Below, one piece after another: positions 21,672-22,763 of a stretch of DNA of 22,763 bases (its first letter is position 1; every line of letters begins with the position of its first letter). A program made the translations under genes and the position numbers. Below the pieces are notes generated by a model. The model worked only from the letters and a program-made list of their open reading frames with translations. It was not told where the DNA came from and did not search any database. Location: contig URDC01000029.1 of assembly GCA_900546565.1 (NCBI GenBank), forward strand, positions 1 through 22,763, given 5' to 3'. Source of the DNA: an uncultured Opitutales bacterium (lineage in GTDB: Bacteria; Verrucomicrobiota; Verrucomicrobiia; Opitutales; Intestinicryptomonadaceae).

Positions 21672-22685
21672 ATGAACGAAAATTTCAAGCTATATCTCCC
21701 CAAACGTCCGCGCCGCCTGCGCCGCAGCAAGGCGATTCTCGATTTGTGCGCCGAAACGCGCGTCGACGCGAAGGATTTGATTTTGCCCGTCTTTATTAAA
21801 GAGGGGCTTTCGGGTGCGGAGGACATTCCCTCTATGCCGAAGATTCAACGCCACACGGTTGCGTCGCTTCTCAAATACTGCGAGAAAGCCGCCAAGGCGG
21901 GGATTATGGCGATTGCGCCTTTTCCGATGGTCGACGCCGGCGACAAGTCGCTCGACGCCCGCGAGGCGTTCAACCCGATGTCGCTTGCAAACCGCGCCAT
22001 TGCGGCGGTCAAGAAGAATTTTCCCGAGATGCTCGTAGTTGCCGATGCCGCGCTCGACCCCTACACGTCGCACGGGCACGACGGCATTTTGGACGAATCT
22101 GGCACTTGGCTTATCAACGACCAGACTGTCGGCATTCTCGCCGAAATGGCGATCTCCGCCGCCGAAGCGGGCGCGGACGTAATTGCCCCCTCGGATATGA
22201 TGGACGGCCGCGTGGGTGCAATCCGCGAGGCTCTCGACAACGAGGGCTTCGAAAACACCGCTATTATGGCGTATAGCGCGAAATACGCCTCGGCTTTCTA
22301 CGGGCCCTTCCGCGACGCAATCGGCTCTTCGCCCAAAGCCAAAAAGGGCGCGAAGAAGGCGTATCTGGACAAGCGCGGCTACCAGCTCAACCCAGCCAAC
22401 GCCAACGAAGCCCTCAAAGAGGCTATGCTCGACGAGGACGAAGGCGCGGACATTGTTATGGTAAAGCCCGCCCTTGCGTATCTGGACATCATTTCGAAGG
22501 TCAAGGCGAACACCACGCTGCCCGTTGCCGCGTATCAGGTTTCGGGCGAATACTCGATGGTTCTTGCCGCCGCGAAGAACGGCTGGCTCGACTACGAGCG
22601 TGTGCGCGACGAGACTCTTGTATCTATAAAGCGCGCGGGCGCGGATATGATTCTCTCCTACTTCGCCCAAGACTTCTTCTGCTAA
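21672..22685 (+). CDS. hemB: Delta-aminolevulinic acid dehydratase (porphobilinogen synthase), non-zinc type
   Basis: Joins two aminolevulinate molecules to porphobilinogen in tetrapyrrole synthesis. The ATG at 21672 gives a 337-aa protein of normal length; the upstream frame adds only a non-family tail. The Schiff-base lysines are K204 (YSAKYASAFYGPFRDA) and K265 (MVKPALAYLD). The metal loop reads DAALDPYTSHGHDG (125-138): the Cys residues of zinc enzymes (DxCxCxxYxxHGHC) are replaced by Ala, Asp and Asp, as in the magnesium-dependent Pseudomonas-type enzymes. A haem or cobamide route is implied. No ribosome-binding site is seen, and no other hem gene is in the window. Confidence 0.96.
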   Translation: MNENFKLYLPKRPRRLRRSKAILDLCAETRVDAKDLILPVFIKEGLSGAEDIPSMPKIQRHTVASLLKYCEKAAKAGIMAIAPFPMVDAGDKSLDAREAFNPMSLANRAIAAVKKNFPEMLVVADAALDPYTSHGHDGILDESGTWLINDQTVGILAEMAISAAEAGADVIAPSDMMDGRVGAIREALDNEGFENTAIMAYSAKYASAFYGPFRDAIGSSPKAKKGAKKAYLDKRGYQLNPANANEALKEAMLDEDEGADIVMVKPALAYLDIISKVKANTTLPVAAYQVSGEYSMVLAAAKNGWLDYERVRDETLVSIKRAGADMILSYFAQDFFC

Positions 22686-22731
22686 AAACCGCGAGGACGC
22701 CTCGATTGCGAATATTTTAAATGTAGTGAAG

Positions 22732-22763
22732 AGGCGGCGATTGCCTACGGCAATTCCGCCTTT
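22732..22763 (+). terminator. Terminator-like hairpin after hemB, cut by the window end
   Basis: AGGCGG (22732-22737) pairs with CCGCCT (22756-22761), and inside it ATTGCC (22740-22745) pairs with GGCAAT (22749-22754) around TAC. Three T are visible before the window ends, so the T-run cannot be judged. Confidence 0.6.

Noticed and set aside
21690..22670. 326-codon minus-strand frame
   Set aside because: It is antisense to hemB.

Overview
The window looks like a chromosomal segment of an anaerobic, diderm, GC-rich bacterium. A Verrucomicrobiota member of the Opitutae / Puniceicoccales kind, perhaps from a gut, fits best, but this is an inference from gene content and not a marker-gene placement. 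The supports are a type II secretion (T2SS) pseudopilin operon and Lol lipoprotein-sorting genes (outer membrane), a reverse rubrerythrin (anaerobe oxidative defence), a GH28-like pectin-type hydrolase, and a near-absence of Shine-Dalgarno sequences before host genes.

Layout. 1-1962: tail end of what looks like an integrated conjugative or mobilizable element, with a 5'-truncated type IV coupling-protein ATPase, an unrecognised 57-aa gene and an unrecognised 143-aa gene. This part is visibly less GC-rich than the rest. 1963-2389: a gene-free block dense in structure (an 11-bp perfect hairpin, four TGACCCA boxes, three dyad repeats, and the terminator of the tRNA). It abuts the 3' end of tRNA-Asp(GTC) on the minus strand, a classic integration target. 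2630-6709: surface or exported accessory genes: a Tat-type lipoprotein metallophosphoesterase, a pentapeptide (N-x-G-x-x) repeat protein, an exported GH28-like beta-helix enzyme and a LamG-fold lipoprotein. 6859-10345: lysS, then a LolC/E-type permease and a LolD-type ATPase that overlap by 8 nt. 10382-11409 (minus): a 108-aa unknown and queC. 11495-13116: a translationally coupled gspL/gspM-like pair. 13364-14332 (minus): nadA. 14776-15324: reverse rubrerythrin behind a Fur/PerR-like palindrome. 15699-19155 (minus): gspG-H-I-J-K, tightly packed. 19218-21624 (minus): ispH and cysS. 21672-22685: hemB with a non-zinc-type metal site, ending in a terminator at the window edge.

How it fits together. 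The T2SS is split: the five pseudopilin genes form one minus-strand operon, while the inner-membrane platform proteins L and M sit 2.6 kb away on the other strand. No gspC, D, E, F or O is in view, so these must be elsewhere if the system works. The T2SS could export proteins such as the GH28-like enzyme, and LolCD would sort the two lipoproteins, but neither link is shown by the sequence. lysS, cysS, ispH, hemB, nadA and queC are ordinary housekeeping genes. The parts most worth a second look are the structured block at 1963-2389 with its adjacent unknown genes, the pentapeptide protein, and the rubrerythrin operator. I did not find a self-evident new defence or RNA-guided system.
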